Positions 55,201 to 63,955 are shown, counted from the first letter of the stretch. The stretch: DNA of 64,000 nucleotides from Roseibium alexandrii DFL-11 (GCF_000158095.2 NZ_CM011002.1:3133203-3197202); one strand, 5' to 3'. Made by a program: numbers and translations. The notes: a model not told the origin generated them from the letters alone.

Positions 55201-55339
55201 GCTTTTCAACGACCGGGTCTCCCGCCGCTTCTTTCAAAAGCGCTTCCACAAGCGGCTTGTCGCTCGGCGCATAATCGGCGCGAAACGGTTGCAGATCTTT
55301 TTCATTAACGCCCGGCAAAACGGCAGCGGTTGTGGACAT
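52199..55339 (-). CDS. putA: Bifunctional proline dehydrogenase/glutamate-semialdehyde dehydrogenase PutA
   Basis: 1046-residue enzyme that oxidises proline to glutamate in two steps. Residues about 70-470 form the FAD-binding proline dehydrogenase barrel (MVRLVKGAYWDTEIKHAQ; YAPVGGHKDLLAYLVRRLLENGANSSFV). Residues about 540-1030 form the aldehyde dehydrogenase domain (SPWNFPLAIF; AFTGST; Glu in ETGGINAML; catalytic Cys in SAGQRCSALRLLY). GGGAGG lies 5 bases before the chosen ATG. There is no ribbon-helix-helix DNA-binding domain at the N-terminus, so it cannot be the trifunctional repressor form. The Lrp-type gene divergent from it is the likely regulator. Confidence 0.96.
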   Translation of the reverse strand: MSTTAAVLPGVNEKDLQPFRADYAPSDKPLVEALLKEAAGDPVVEKLIDQRARGYIDDMRSVQVGLGGVEDFMREFGLTTREGLAMMVLAEALLRVPDAETADKLIEDKLAAAKFEDPSGPKSDTWLVSASSWALGVTSRLLHPGDTPQNILSSLVKRMGMPTVRLATRKAMQLLGHQFVLGETISKALERAKTQEAKGYRYSYDMLGEGARTEKDAERYFQSYAAAIEAIGKSAGDKKLPDRPGISVKLSALHPRYEAIKGARVQDELLPRLKKLVQMARERDLNFTVDAEEADRLEISLDVIAALLSDPVTEGWDGFGLAVQAYQKRAVHVIDWLVDAARKTDRKLMVRLVKGAYWDTEIKHAQENGADGYPVFTRKAATDLSYLCCAKRMLAARDVLYPQFATHNALTVAQIVELAGGNAEGYEFQRLHGMGESLFKSVCERDGFPTRIYAPVGGHKDLLAYLVRRLLENGANSSFVTIVGDTSIPVEAMLERPSEILDGGHHAANRSIPMPDDLYGASRKNSDGVEFGWAEERNILVRGMAKTTAPFTVATPLGKGLPAKGEPNPIFSPMDGTTKAGTVSFADKATAEKSMDVAQAGFERWSRRPVEERAEILAKVGDLLEENRDRLMTILSIEAGKCLPDGIAEIREAVDFCRYYAQEARTQFGDGRLMPGPTGEENRYRHRGRGVFVCISPWNFPLAIFLGQISAALLAGNAVVAKPAEQTPLIAFETAKLLYEAGVPEDVFLLLPGDGEVGAALTAHPKVAGVAFTGSTETAWAINRTLAMKRGPIVPLIAETGGINAMLVDATALPEQVCDDVMMSAFRSAGQRCSALRLLYVQEDVADTLLAMLEGAAKELELGDPRLPSTDIGPVIDDEAQANIQAHIDEMQESQTLRFAGKMPVGHFSNGSWIAPHIIELNKAEALTREVFGPVLHVVRYKAKDIDKVLDQIAATGYGLTLGVHSRIDATVKKVVDRLSVGNVYVNRNTIGAVVGTQPFGGSGLSGTGPKAGGPAYLTRFALEQVVSINTAAAGGNASLVAASDD

Positions 55340-55456
55340 TGGCACCTCCCAAAGCGGCCCTGACAGGGCCAAACGATACATTCGACTATAATAACCTTCA
55401 ATTGACTGTGTTTTTCTCTATTTTCTATCCAAAATACGAAGTATATAATTTCAAAA
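55340..55456. promoter_or_regulatory. Divergent putA / Lrp-type regulator control region
   Basis: This 117-base gap must hold both promoters. It is AT-rich toward the regulator and contains the inverted repeat ATAC-GAA-GTAT (55434-55444), a plausible half of an Lrp-family operator. No confident -35/-10 pair could be assigned. Confidence 0.45.
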
Positions 55457-55936
55457 ATGCCATATTTGGACCAATTTCACATGCTTGATGCAACGGACCG
55501 GCGGATCCTTAAGGTACTTCAGGAAGACGGCCGGATCACCAACACTGACCTTTCGGAAAAAGTCCGGCTTTCTCCGACAGCAACCGCAGAGCGCGTCAAA
55601 CGCCTGACACGGGAAAGATACATCGAACATTTTTCGGCAAGCCTGGACCCGAAGAAGGTGGACCGGGGGCTATTGGTTTTTGTCGAGATCCGGCTGGAAC
55701 GCACCTCTCCGGAGATCTTTGATGCTTTCAAACGGGCCGTCGAACGATCACCCGATATTCTGGAATGCCATATGGTTGCTGGGGGATATGATTATCTGAT
55801 GAAAAGCCGCGTCAAGGATATGGAAGCCTACCGGGCGTTCCTGTCGGATGTGGTGCTGGCCCTTCCCGGCGTCCGGGAAACGCATACTTATGCGGTCATG
55901 GAAGAAATAAAGGACACGCATATCCTGCCGGTCTGA
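55457..55936 (+). CDS. Lrp/AsnC family transcriptional regulator (PutR-like)
   Basis: 159-residue regulator with an N-terminal winged helix (DATDRRILKVLQEDGRITNTDLSEKVRLSPTATAERVKRL, about residues 11-50) and a C-terminal ligand-binding RAM domain (LECHMVAGGYDYLMKSRVKDMEAYRAFLSDVVLALPGV, about 102-140). It is divergent from putA. In Rhizobium and Rhodobacter relatives such a regulator activates putA in response to proline, so that role is likely here. An ATG at 55481 is an alternative start; neither has a clear ribosome-binding site. Confidence 0.92.
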   Translation: MPYLDQFHMLDATDRRILKVLQEDGRITNTDLSEKVRLSPTATAERVKRLTRERYIEHFSASLDPKKVDRGLLVFVEIRLERTSPEIFDAFKRAVERSPDILECHMVAGGYDYLMKSRVKDMEAYRAFLSDVVLALPGVRETHTYAVMEEIKDTHILPV

Positions 55937-56033
55937 ACCCCAGTCCTGACGCCTAGGCTGATCACAAAGCCTTGTCTTGACCGTGTCCGTTGCCTTAAGC
56001 GAGTGAGGACACTCCCGCGCCATGAGGATTGAA

Positions 56034-57254
56034 ATGAAACGTCTGCTTACCGCTGCTGCTGCCGCGATCATCTCCGGTCTTTTCACGTTACAGCCGGTGT
56101 CGGCACAAGACAGCGACTGGCAAGACGTTCTGGACGAAGCCAAGGGACAGACGGTTTATTTCCATGCATGGGGCGGCGAGCCGCGGATCAACGCTTACAT
56201 CCAGTGGGCCGCACGGGAAGTCGAAAACCTCTATGGCGTCCGGGTTGTTCATGTGAAGGTTAGCGACACTGCCAGTGTCGTCTCCCAGGTGCTCGCAGAG
56301 AAGTCGGTCGGCAAGACCAGCGGTGGCGGCGTCGACCTCGTCTGGATCAACGGCGAAAACTTTGCCGCCATGAAGACAAATGAGTTACTCGCAGAGCCCG
56401 GTTGGGCACAAAGCCTGCCGAACTGGACGTATGTCGACACGGAAAACAAACCGACGGTCTTGGTCGACTTTACCGTTCCAACCGATGGCCAGGAAAGTCC
56501 GTGGGGCATGGCAAAGCTGGTCTTCATGTTTGACACCGCACGGCTCGATACACCTCCGGCGTCTCTCGACGCGCTGCTCGCCTATGCGAAGTCCAATCCG
56601 GGCCGTTTCTCGTACCCGCAACCGCCGAATTTTTACGGAACGACCTTCCTGAAGCAAGCACTCCTCAACACCATCGCAGATACAAGCGTGCTGTCTGCTC
56701 CGGTCGATCCGGACCAATTCGAGGCACAGACGGCGCCATTGTTCAATTTCCTGGATGAGCTACATCCGCATCTCTGGCGTCAGGGACAAGCGTTTCCAAA
56801 GAATGCAGCCCATATGCGTCAGCTCCTTGCGGATAGTGAAATGGACATTGCCTTTTCGTTCAATCCGGGTGATGCGTCCGGCGCGATCGTGAACGGCGAA
56901 CTGCCACCAACTGTACGAACATTCGTTTTTGATGACGGCACGGTCGGAAACACGCATTTTGTCGCCATTCCGTTTAACAGTTCGGCCCAGGAAGGTGCAC
57001 AGGTTTTCGCGAACCATTTGCTGTCGCCAATGGCCCAGATGCGCAAACAGGACCCGAAGATTTGGGGCGACCCAACAGTACTGAACGTGGCTGACCTTCC
57101 AGCCAATGAAAAAGCGCTGTTCGATACCCAAGACCTTGGACCTGCGACCCTGACGCCGGAAAAACTCGGTCCAGCTCTTCCCGAACCACATCCAAGCTGG
57201 GTTACTGCCCTGGAACAGACGTGGGCGACACGCTACGGCGCAGGGGGCGAATAA
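56034..57254 (+). CDS. ynjB: ABC transporter substrate-binding protein, YnjB-like
   Basis: About 406-residue periplasmic binding protein. The ATG at 56034 is favoured because AGGA lies 5 bases upstream; an in-frame ATG at 56022 adds four residues. A signal peptide ends near residue 25 (VSAQD). The YnjB-type features are VYFHAWGGEPRINAYIQWAA at about residue 43 and GVDLVWINGENFAAMKTNEL at about 100. The ligand of this family is unproven. It begins a ynjBCD set. Confidence 0.9.
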   Translation: MKRLLTAAAAAIISGLFTLQPVSAQDSDWQDVLDEAKGQTVYFHAWGGEPRINAYIQWAAREVENLYGVRVVHVKVSDTASVVSQVLAEKSVGKTSGGGVDLVWINGENFAAMKTNELLAEPGWAQSLPNWTYVDTENKPTVLVDFTVPTDGQESPWGMAKLVFMFDTARLDTPPASLDALLAYAKSNPGRFSYPQPPNFYGTTFLKQALLNTIADTSVLSAPVDPDQFEAQTAPLFNFLDELHPHLWRQGQAFPKNAAHMRQLLADSEMDIAFSFNPGDASGAIVNGELPPTVRTFVFDDGTVGNTHFVAIPFNSSAQEGAQVFANHLLSPMAQMRKQDPKIWGDPTVLNVADLPANEKALFDTQDLGPATLTPEKLGPALPEPHPSWVTALEQTWATRYGAGGE

Positions 57255-57258
57255 ACCC

Positions 57259-58959
57259 TTGGCCAAATTCCGGCCAGGTTCGAAACTGCCGTCGCTGATC
57301 ATTGTGTTCCTTTTGGCGGGGCCGGTTCTTGCGGGTCTTGCCGGAACCGTTTTACCGGCTTTCGGCTATCTCCCTGTTCTGGGCGCGCGCACGCTTACAT
57401 TTGCCCCCTTCGCACAGCTTCTTTCAATGCCGGGGCTGCTACATTCAACGGCGCTGAGTTTTTGGACCGGCCTTTTCGCGTCGCTGGTTTCGCTCGCAAT
57501 CGTTCTTTGTTTTGCAGCCGCCTGGAGCGGCACCCACACCTTTCAACGCGTGAGCCGTTTTCTGTCGCCGCTTTTGTCAGTACCTCACGCCGCCGCCGCA
57601 ATCGGTCTCGCCTTTTTGATCGCCCCGTCCGGTTTCCTCGCCCGGCTTTTGTCGCCATGGGCAACTGGGTGGGAGCGTCCGCCGGATTTGTTGCTGGTCA
57701 ACGACCCCTATGGAATTGCCATGACCCTGGGTCTCGTCGCAAAAGAGGTTCCTTTTCTGTTTTTGATGACACTGGCCGCTTTGAACCGGCCGGAGATCAA
57801 GTCCTACACCAAAGTTGCAACCAGTCTCGGTTACGGTCGGATGTCAGGCTTTTTCAAGGTCATTCTGCCCCAGATCTATCCGCTCATCCGTCTACCGATG
57901 CTGGCTGTGATCGCTTACTCAACTTCCGTGGTGGATGTCGCGGTGATATTGGGGCCCACAACACCTGCGCCCTTGGCTGCGCGGCTGGTGGTTTGGATGA
58001 ATGATCCGGATCTCAGCCTGCGCCTTGCCGCATCAGCCGGTGCATTGCTTCAGCTTGGAATTAGCGCCGGAGCAATTCTTGTTTATTTGTTGTTCGAAGC
58101 CAGTGTCACCAAGCTGAGCTCCACCCGTTTCGCACTTGGACACCGTATAAAGTCAGATGGTGCAGGCAGGATGGCAGCGCTCGGTACAATGGTTTTCATT
58201 GTGTCAGCCATGTGCCTGTCACTGCTTGTCCTGATGATCTGGAGTTTTGCTAAGTCCTGGTGGTATTCGGCCCCGTTGCCACAGAATTGGTCCGTATCGG
58301 CGTTTTCAATGGCCTTGATGCAAACACCTCAGATCCTCGGCACGACGATCTTGCTTGGTGTACTGGCGGCGCTCATCAGCACCTCGTTGACGCTTTGGCT
58401 TCTGGAAACAAAAACAAACGCTGCGGAGCCAGTAGATCATCGACTGAGGACGCTCATCTTTGTGCCACTCCTTCTCCCACAAATTGCGTTCCTGTTCGGC
58501 CTCAAGATGTTGTTTTTGATGATTGGTCTGGATGGAAGTTTGACAGCTGTGCTTCTGGCACATCTGGTTTTCGTCTTGCCCTATGCCTTTCTTGCGCTCA
58601 GCGACCCGTGGCAGCGGCAGGACCCTCGTTATGCCCGCGTCGCAGCGTCCATGGGCGCCAGCAGAGCCAGGATCTTTTTCAGGGTCCAACTGCCGATGCT
58701 GACACGCCCGGTCCTCGTGACGTTGGCAGTTGCCCTTGCCGTGTCAGTCGGGCAATACCTCCCCACGCTGATGATCGGGGCTGGCCGGGTCGTCACCGTG
58801 ACAACAGAGAGCGTTGCGCTCGCAAGTGGCGGAAACAGGCAAATCACAGCCGTCTACGCCTTGCTGCAATTGCTTATCCCGTTTGCCGGCTTCGCCGTTG
58901 CCGCCGCGATTCCAGCTGTTCTATTTAAAAACAGAACCGCTTTACGCCTGGATGCTTAA
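57259..58959 (+). CDS. ynjC: ABC transporter permease, YnjC-like with two fused permease domains
   Basis: 566-residue permease with about 12 hydrophobic helices, made of two binding-protein-dependent permease domains in one chain. Each has the coupling-loop pattern: SYTKVATSLGYGRMSGFFKVILPQIYPLIRLPML (about residue 178-211) and RYARVAASMGASRARIFFRVQLPMLTRPVL (about 456-485). The start is a TTG at 57259, four bases after the ynjB stop; no ATG is well placed. The gene end overlaps the ATPase start by 8 bases. Confidence 0.92.
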   Translation: MAKFRPGSKLPSLIIVFLLAGPVLAGLAGTVLPAFGYLPVLGARTLTFAPFAQLLSMPGLLHSTALSFWTGLFASLVSLAIVLCFAAAWSGTHTFQRVSRFLSPLLSVPHAAAAIGLAFLIAPSGFLARLLSPWATGWERPPDLLLVNDPYGIAMTLGLVAKEVPFLFLMTLAALNRPEIKSYTKVATSLGYGRMSGFFKVILPQIYPLIRLPMLAVIAYSTSVVDVAVILGPTTPAPLAARLVVWMNDPDLSLRLAASAGALLQLGISAGAILVYLLFEASVTKLSSTRFALGHRIKSDGAGRMAALGTMVFIVSAMCLSLLVLMIWSFAKSWWYSAPLPQNWSVSAFSMALMQTPQILGTTILLGVLAALISTSLTLWLLETKTNAAEPVDHRLRTLIFVPLLLPQIAFLFGLKMLFLMIGLDGSLTAVLLAHLVFVLPYAFLALSDPWQRQDPRYARVAASMGASRARIFFRVQLPMLTRPVLVTLAVALAVSVGQYLPTLMIGAGRVVTVTTESVALASGGNRQITAVYALLQLLIPFAGFAVAAAIPAVLFKNRTALRLDA

Positions 58960-59641
58960 GTCAATGAACGCCCGCACTCTCCAAAACCAGAAGGGGCTCA
59001 TCCTGGAGAATGTGTCTATCCAGCTGGATGGCCGCACCCTTCTGGAGCTTGACACAACGATTAAACCTGGGACGGTACTCACCGTGATGGGGGAAAGCGG
59101 CAGCGGGAAATCAAGCCTTCTTGACTTCATTGCCGGTTTTTTAAAGCCCGATTTCAAAGCCACAGGCCGTGTCATCCTGGACGGTACCGACGTGACCGCC
59201 GTTCCTGCGCAGGAGCGCCATATCGGCTTGATGTTTCAATCGCCGCTTCTCTTCCCTCACATGTCTGTCGCGCAAAATCTCATGTTTGCAATTCCTTCCG
59301 AGATTAAAAGCCGGACAGTACGGCAACAGCTGGCAGAGGAAGCCCTTGGGGCGGTAAACCTTGAAGGGTTTGGCTCCAAGGATCCGGCCAAGCTCTCAGG
59401 TGGGCAGCAAACGAGAGTGGCCTTGATGCGAACTCTTATGGCCAGACCCAAAGCCCTTTTGCTCGACGAACCGTTCTCCAGCCTCGATCAGTCGAGACGC
59501 GCTGACGTCCGGCAAAAAGTGTTCTCGATCGCCACGGAACGCGCCCTGCCCGTTCTTCTGGTCACGCACGATCTGGAGGATGCTGAAGTGGCAGGCGGTC
59601 CAGTCCACAGGTTGGAAACCCCGGCGACTGAACCGCAATAA
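58952..59641 (+). CDS. ynjD: ABC transporter ATP-binding protein, YnjD-like
   Basis: About 229 residues from the ATG at 58952, which overlaps the permease stop; ATG at 58964 is also possible, and an open frame to 58814 lies within the permease gene and is unlikely. Walker A is GESGSGKSSLLDFIAG (about residue 46), signature KLSGGQQTRVALMRTLMA (about 145), Walker B LLLDEPFSSLD, and the switch His is in LLVTHDLEDAE. It completes a YnjBCD importer. The substrate is not known. Confidence 0.93.
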   Translation: MLKSMNARTLQNQKGLILENVSIQLDGRTLLELDTTIKPGTVLTVMGESGSGKSSLLDFIAGFLKPDFKATGRVILDGTDVTAVPAQERHIGLMFQSPLLFPHMSVAQNLMFAIPSEIKSRTVRQQLAEEALGAVNLEGFGSKDPAKLSGGQQTRVALMRTLMARPKALLLDEPFSSLDQSRRADVRQKVFSIATERALPVLLVTHDLEDAEVAGGPVHRLETPATEPQ

Positions 59642-59654
59642 TTCTGTGCCGCAG

Positions 59655-60140
59655 CTACTCTGCCGTATCCGCAGACTGAGCTTGCAACAGTGAATAATTG
59701 TCGATCCCGATGCGCTCGATCAGAGCCAATTGGGTTTCAAGAAAATCAATGTGGCTTTCTTCATCAGAAAGCAGCGTCTCGAACAATTTCATCGAGACAT
59801 AGTCACCCTGCTCACGGCAAACTTCACGCGCTTCGTGGTAGAGGGAACGGGCCGCGTACTCAGCTGCCAAATCGCCTTCCAGGCATTCTTTCACGGATTG
59901 ACCGATACGCAAAGGGTCGAGCGTTTGCAGGTTCGGGAACCCTTCCAGGAACAAGATCCGGTCCATCAGACCCTGTGCGTGCTGACGTTCCTCTTCCGCC
60001 TCTTCCAATTCTTTGGCAGCGAGTTTTCCGAAACCCCAATCCGCAAGCAAACGGCCATGTAGCCAGTATTGGTTGACCGCTGTCAACTCATGCCGGAGAG
60101 CCTTGTTCAAGTAGTCAATGACCCGCGCGTCGCCCTTCAT
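59655..60140 (-). CDS. bfr: Bacterioferritin without the haem-ligand methionine
   Basis: 161-residue ferritin-like protein. The diiron ferroxidase ligands are all present when counted against E. coli Bfr: Glu18, Glu51, His54, Glu94, Glu127 and His130. Met52, the axial haem ligand, is Arg here (EEERQHAQ where E. coli has IDEMKHAD), so this subunit should not bind haem in the usual way. It may act as the ferroxidase subunit of a mixed cage with a second Bfr elsewhere, or be a haem-free ferritin. The bfd gene lies 55 bases upstream on the same strand. The gene converges with ynjD, 13 bases apart. Confidence 0.93.
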   Translation of the reverse strand: MKGDARVIDYLNKALRHELTAVNQYWLHGRLLADWGFGKLAAKELEEAEEERQHAQGLMDRILFLEGFPNLQTLDPLRIGQSVKECLEGDLAAEYAARSLYHEAREVCREQGDYVSMKLFETLLSDEESHIDFLETQLALIERIGIDNYSLLQAQSADTAE

Positions 60141-60195
60141 CAGTCCCTCTTAAAGCTCAACGGTTCTCGGCTTTGCGCCCGGAAGACGCCCGCCG

Positions 60196-60399
60196 CTATT
60201 TTAGTTTCTCATTCTCTGGTGTGTTTTCGTGAATAATGTCAATGACACTTGGAAAACATCCACCGCAACGCGGCCGGCACCCCAAATGGCGGAAGACAGA
60301 CCCAGGCGTTGGGATTTTGCCATTCGGATCGTCACGCATCTCTGCCGCAGCTTCGCGTAATTGCTTGTCTGATAATACATTACAGGAGCAAATGAGCAT
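60196..60399 (-). CDS. bfd: Bacterioferritin-associated ferredoxin (Bfd)
   Basis: 67-residue BFD-type [2Fe-2S] protein that in other bacteria reduces the mineral core of bacterioferritin and so releases iron. The four cluster cysteines are visible as MLICSCN (Cys4 and Cys6) and PRCGGC (Cys45 and Cys48); Cys41 just before (LGCRPRC) is extra. In E. coli Bfd the electrons reach the core through the haem. The partner gene next door lacks the haem ligand, so either another Bfr is used or the path differs. Confidence 0.92.
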   Translation of the reverse strand: MLICSCNVLSDKQLREAAAEMRDDPNGKIPTPGSVFRHLGCRPRCGGCFPSVIDIIHENTPENEKLK

Positions 60400-60455
60400 A
60401 CTGGGGTCTAGCCGTTACGAGGTCTTCATCGCATATAGTGTTTTACAGATGGCAG

Positions 60456-60506
60456 CGGAATACAGAAACCGTACTATAAAAGTCAACTTTTTAGAGCATG
60501 CTTAGC
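60456..60506 (-). promoter_or_regulatory. Possible bfd promoter with AGCATGCT palindrome
   Basis: On the minus strand, TTGACT (60486-60481) and TATTCC (60462-60457) are 18 bases apart and could form a -35/-10 pair for bfd. Just upstream, the palindrome AGCATGCT (60495-60502) extends to TTTAGAGCATGCTTAGC, whose first six bases match the start of the Irr iron-control element. The match to the second half is poor. Confidence 0.35.
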
Positions 60507-60523
60507 ACTTGGCGGATCAGAAA

Positions 60524-61282
60524 ATGAGCAATGGCAAACCGATTGACGAACGGCGGACACTGGTTCTCACCGGAGCCAGCCGTGGCATCGGACACGCGAC
60601 AGTCAAAAAATTCTCCGCGGAAAACTGGCGTGTCATAACGTGTTCCCGCCAAGCCTTTTCCGACAAGTGTCCCTGGCCGATGGGACCGGAAGATCATATC
60701 CAGGTTGACCTCTCAGATCCGGAAAACATGGGATTTGCGATTCAGGAAATCCGGAAGAGGCTTGAGCCCAACGGATCCCGGCTCCATGCTCTGGTGAACA
60801 ATGCGGGGATCAGTCCGAAAGGAAACGGCGGGGAACGGCTCAATTCGCTGAACACTCCGATGCATGAATGGCGGAATGTCTTTCAGGTAAATTTCTTTGG
60901 GCCCATTCTGCTGGCAAGAGGCTTGTTCAGCGAACTCAAAGCGGCCACTGGCTCGGTGGTGAACGTCACTTCAATTGCTGGTGGCCGGGTGCACCCATTT
61001 GCAGGGACCGCCTACGCCACATCAAAGGCTGCTCTCGCGTCCCTTACCCGCGAAATGGCTGCCGATTTCGGACCGCATGGCGTTCGGGTAAATGCGATCG
61101 CGCCCGGCGAGATTGATACATCCATCCTGTCTCCGGGCACAGAGGACATGATTGAAGATATCCCTCTTCGCCGTCTGGGCCAACCAAACGAGGTGGCCGA
61201 GACAATTTACTATTTGTGCAGCGAAACATCGTCCTATGTGACAGGGTCAGAAATCCACATCAACGGCGGTCAACATGTTTAA
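60524..61282 (+). CDS. SDR family oxidoreductase
   Basis: 252-residue short-chain dehydrogenase/reductase. The NAD(P)-binding motif is TGASRGIGHATVKKF (about residue 15-29), and the NNAG motif appears as LVNNAGISPKG (about 90). The catalytic Ser is in VVNVTSIAGG and the catalytic Tyr-x-x-x-Lys is YATSK (about 170-174), followed by NAIAPGEIDTSI. The ATG at 60524 is preferred with GGCGG 8 bases upstream; a TTG at 60509 is also in frame. The closest classes reduce 3-oxoacyl or sugar-type substrates, but the substrate cannot be told. Confidence 0.92.
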   Translation: MSNGKPIDERRTLVLTGASRGIGHATVKKFSAENWRVITCSRQAFSDKCPWPMGPEDHIQVDLSDPENMGFAIQEIRKRLEPNGSRLHALVNNAGISPKGNGGERLNSLNTPMHEWRNVFQVNFFGPILLARGLFSELKAATGSVVNVTSIAGGRVHPFAGTAYATSKAALASLTREMAADFGPHGVRVNAIAPGEIDTSILSPGTEDMIEDIPLRRLGQPNEVAETIYYLCSETSSYVTGSEIHINGGQHV

Positions 61283-61461
61283 TAAGACTTAATCTCAACG
61301 TTGAAACAGAAGTTGGTTATTCTTCTTACGTAAAACTATTAGTGTCATCGCGTTTAATTATATAATTCAACTTGGTAGTTTTATGCATTTTTACCTTATC
61401 TTCATCGCTCTCCCTGATGTTCGAGGAAATGATATCAATTTTCCGGAAGTGCGGGGATTCG
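61283..61461. other. AT-rich gap before the chemoreceptor gene
   Basis: 179 bases of low-GC sequence, with no gene I can support. The frame of the chemoreceptor is open to 61372, but the added residues would be atypical. It probably carries the chemoreceptor promoter; no clear hexamers could be assigned. Confidence 0.5.
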
Positions 61462-63897
61462 ATGAAACGTGCCTTGAAGTGGTTGGTTGATCTGAAGTTT
61501 GGCTTCAAAGTCAGCGGCGGTTTTGCAGCGATTTTGCTGTTGACCGCGATCGTTGGCGGTGTTGGATATTTTGCGATATCCTCGCTGTCTGCAAGATTTG
61601 AAGTGGCTGATCAATCAGCCAATGTTGGGCGACAAGTTCAAAACACCTCTTTGGTGCGCGAGAACTATTTGAACGCGCCAACGCCTGAACTCGCCGAAGC
61701 AACTCGACAGGAGATCGCTGGCCTCAATGCCTCGCTTCAGTCTCTCGCTAGCGATGTTGCCGGAGATCCAACCGCAGCGTCTCAAGTGGGCACAGCGATC
61801 TCTGCCGTGGATGAGTTCGGCACAACCTTCGAACAGGTGGTGGATCAAACGCAGCAACAATCAGATCGCTTGGCGTCCTTAAAGGCCAGCGCTCTAGAGC
61901 TGGAGAACCTGGCAGCTTCCATTGCCGAAGAGGTTCTTTCAGAAGAAAAGAAAGTCAGCGCGGACGTCTTCTCAGCCAACGGGACACTAGAGGACGCCAA
62001 CCTCATGCTGCGCGGCGTGTTTGATCTGCAGGACGATGTTTCCAAGATCCAGTTCGCCTACCTGAAAAGCAACGGGTCTCTGGACGGCGAGGCTCTGGAA
62101 GAAAGTCTGAAGATCTCAACGGAGATCGTCGACCGAACGCGTGAGATGCGGTATCGGCAAATCGAGGGCATCGAGCGCAAGACTGTGAGCAAATTGGCCG
62201 GACAGGCAAACAAGCTCGACAAAGCGCTCGCTCGGTTAAGTGAAGATCTCGGGTTTGCCGAAGCCTATGAAGCCAGAACCGCCGTTGGTACGGGCCTCGA
62301 CGCCATTACCGAGCTCGCTTACCAAATTCGTGAGCAGGCGATTTCTGCTGTTAGCAAATCAAAGGCAACTGTTCTCACCGCCAATACGCGGCTTGGCAGC
62401 ATTAAAACAGTCTTGGTAGAGGCGACAGCTCTTGGCGAGCACGCGCTACGCGCTGAGGCGGAGACACTCGCCCTGTTCGGTAACTTCGGCATCAGCGATC
62501 CGGCAGGTGTGCAAACAGAGATCGCTGACCTGGTCAAACTGGAGGAAAAACTCGTCGGCTACGCTGATGTTCTTCCCAGCACCGCCGACGCCATCAACAG
62601 CATCGCGATCTCTATAGCAAGTTTTGATCGCGCCTTTCAGGACATGCTTTCCACCAAGCAAGACCTGCAGGAAAAGCGGGCACAGCTTGATACGCTGACC
62701 AAACAAGTCAACGCCGAGATTTCCGGGATTTCTCAAGCTCAATCAGAGGCTGCTGGCGCTGCTGCAACAGCTGCCGAGCTGCAAATCGCATTAACGGTAC
62801 TGCTCTCTATTCTGGGCGGAGTTGGTTTGGCAATCGTATTGAACCTTGCCATTACCCGGCCGATCAAAACAATCACGGATGTGATGAACAGCCTGGCTGG
62901 CGGCGACAATGAAATCGCAATCCCAGGCATCGACCGAGGCGATGAAATCGGCGATATGAGCCGCACGGTTCAGGTCTTCCGCGATAACGCCATCGAACGT
63001 GCGAACCTTCAGGAACGCAATGCACAGGAAGAGTCGGCCCGCCAGGAACGTCAACTACGGATCGACAACCTGATCCAAGGCTTCCGTGCAACGGCCGAAG
63101 AGGCAATTGGCTCTGTGGAATCCACCGCCGACAGCCTTGATTCAACCGCTCGCGCCTTGACGGACATTGCGCGCGACAGTGCTGGGCATGCGAGCGAAAC
63201 ACAGTCGTCGTCCAACGAAACAACCAACAACGTCCAAACTGTCGCCAGCGCGGCAGAAGAGCTTGCGGCGTCCATCGGCGAGATCTCTCGTCAGGTCTCC
63301 CAGACAACCGATATCGTTGAACGTGCCACGACCGGCACCCGCATCACCAACCAAAAGGTCGAAGGCTTGGCAGAAGCGGCGACAAAAATTGGTGAAGTGG
63401 TCACGCTCATCCAGGCCATTGCCGAACAAACCAACCTGCTTGCCCTGAACGCAACGATCGAGGCAGCGCGGGCCGGTGAAGCAGGGAAGGGTTTTGCGGT
63501 TGTTGCTGCGGAAGTGAAAGAACTGGCAACGCAAACGTCCAAGGCGACCGAAGAGATCGGCTCCCAGATCACCGCGATCCAGACGGCCACCAAAGACTCT
63601 GTTGTCGCGATCGGTGAGATCGCCGAAACGATGACAGAGGTCAACAGCTACACAACTGCCATTGCCTCCGCTGTCGAGCAGCAAGGTGCGGCAACTGCGG
63701 AAATCTCGCAGAATGTTCAGCGTGCTGCCGAGGCGACCGGCGCCGTTTCCTCGTCCATGACACAGCTGTCGCAGGCAGTTGATCAGACGTCCTCTTCAGC
63801 CGACATGGTTCTGGCAGCCTCTGGCGAGCTGAACGAAAAGACCGACCAGCTGAAGTCAGAAGTGGAGACCTTCCTCTCGGAAGTGGCTGCTGCCTGA
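61462..63897 (+). CDS. Methyl-accepting chemotaxis protein with long helical sensor domain
   Basis: 811-residue chemoreceptor. A first membrane helix lies at about residues 15-40, then a long helical periplasmic sensor (about 45-445) that resembles the helical bimodular (HBM) type, then a second helix (about 450-475). A HAMP domain follows ([26 protein letters not shown]), and the cytoplasmic signalling domain has the hairpin tip [31 protein letters not shown] (about 680). There is no C-terminal receptor-tethering pentapeptide; it ends FLSEVAAA. The ATG at 61462 has GGGG 6-9 bases upstream. HBM receptors often sense organic acids; the ligand here is unknown. No other chemotaxis gene is nearby. 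Confidence 0.93.
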   Translation: MKRALKWLVDLKFGFKVSGGFAAILLLTAIVGGVGYFAISSLSARFEVADQSANVGRQVQNTSLVRENYLNAPTPELAEATRQEIAGLNASLQSLASDVAGDPTAASQVGTAISAVDEFGTTFEQVVDQTQQQSDRLASLKASALELENLAASIAEEVLSEEKKVSADVFSANGTLEDANLMLRGVFDLQDDVSKIQFAYLKSNGSLDGEALEESLKISTEIVDRTREMRYRQIEGIERKTVSKLAGQANKLDKALARLSEDLGFAEAYEARTAVGTGLDAITELAYQIREQAISAVSKSKATVLTANTRLGSIKTVLVEATALGEHALRAEAETLALFGNFGISDPAGVQTEIADLVKLEEKLVGYADVLPSTADAINSIAISIASFDRAFQDMLSTKQDLQEKRAQLDTLTKQVNAEISGISQAQSEAAGAAATAAELQIALTVLLSILGGVGLAIVLNLAITRPIKTITDVMNSLAGGDNEIAIPGIDRGDEIGDMSRTVQVFRDNAIERANLQERNAQEESARQERQLRIDNLIQGFRATAEEAIGSVESTADSLDSTARALTDIARDSAGHASETQSSSNETTNNVQTVASAAEELAASIGEISRQVSQTTDIVERATTGTRITNQKVEGLAEAATKIGEVVTLIQAIAEQTNLLALNATIEAARAGEAGKGFAVVAAEVKELATQTSKATEEIGSQITAIQTATKDSVVAIGEIAETMTEVNSYTTAIASAVEQQGAATAEISQNVQRAAEATGAVSSSMTQLSQAVDQTSSSADMVLAASGELNEKTDQLKSEVETFLSEVAAA

Positions 63898-63914
63898 TCA
63901 GCAAATACTTAAAG

Positions 63915-63955
63915 ATAAAAAAGGCGGGTGTGCTGGTCACCCCGCCTTTTTCTTT
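63915..63955 (+). terminator. Intrinsic terminator after the chemoreceptor gene
   Basis: Stem AAGGCGGG (63921-63928) with CCCGCCTT (63941-63948), 12-base loop, followed by TTTTTC. It is also flanked by A residues on the 5' side, so it could work in both directions. The last 50 bases of the window hold nothing else I can identify. Confidence 0.88.
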
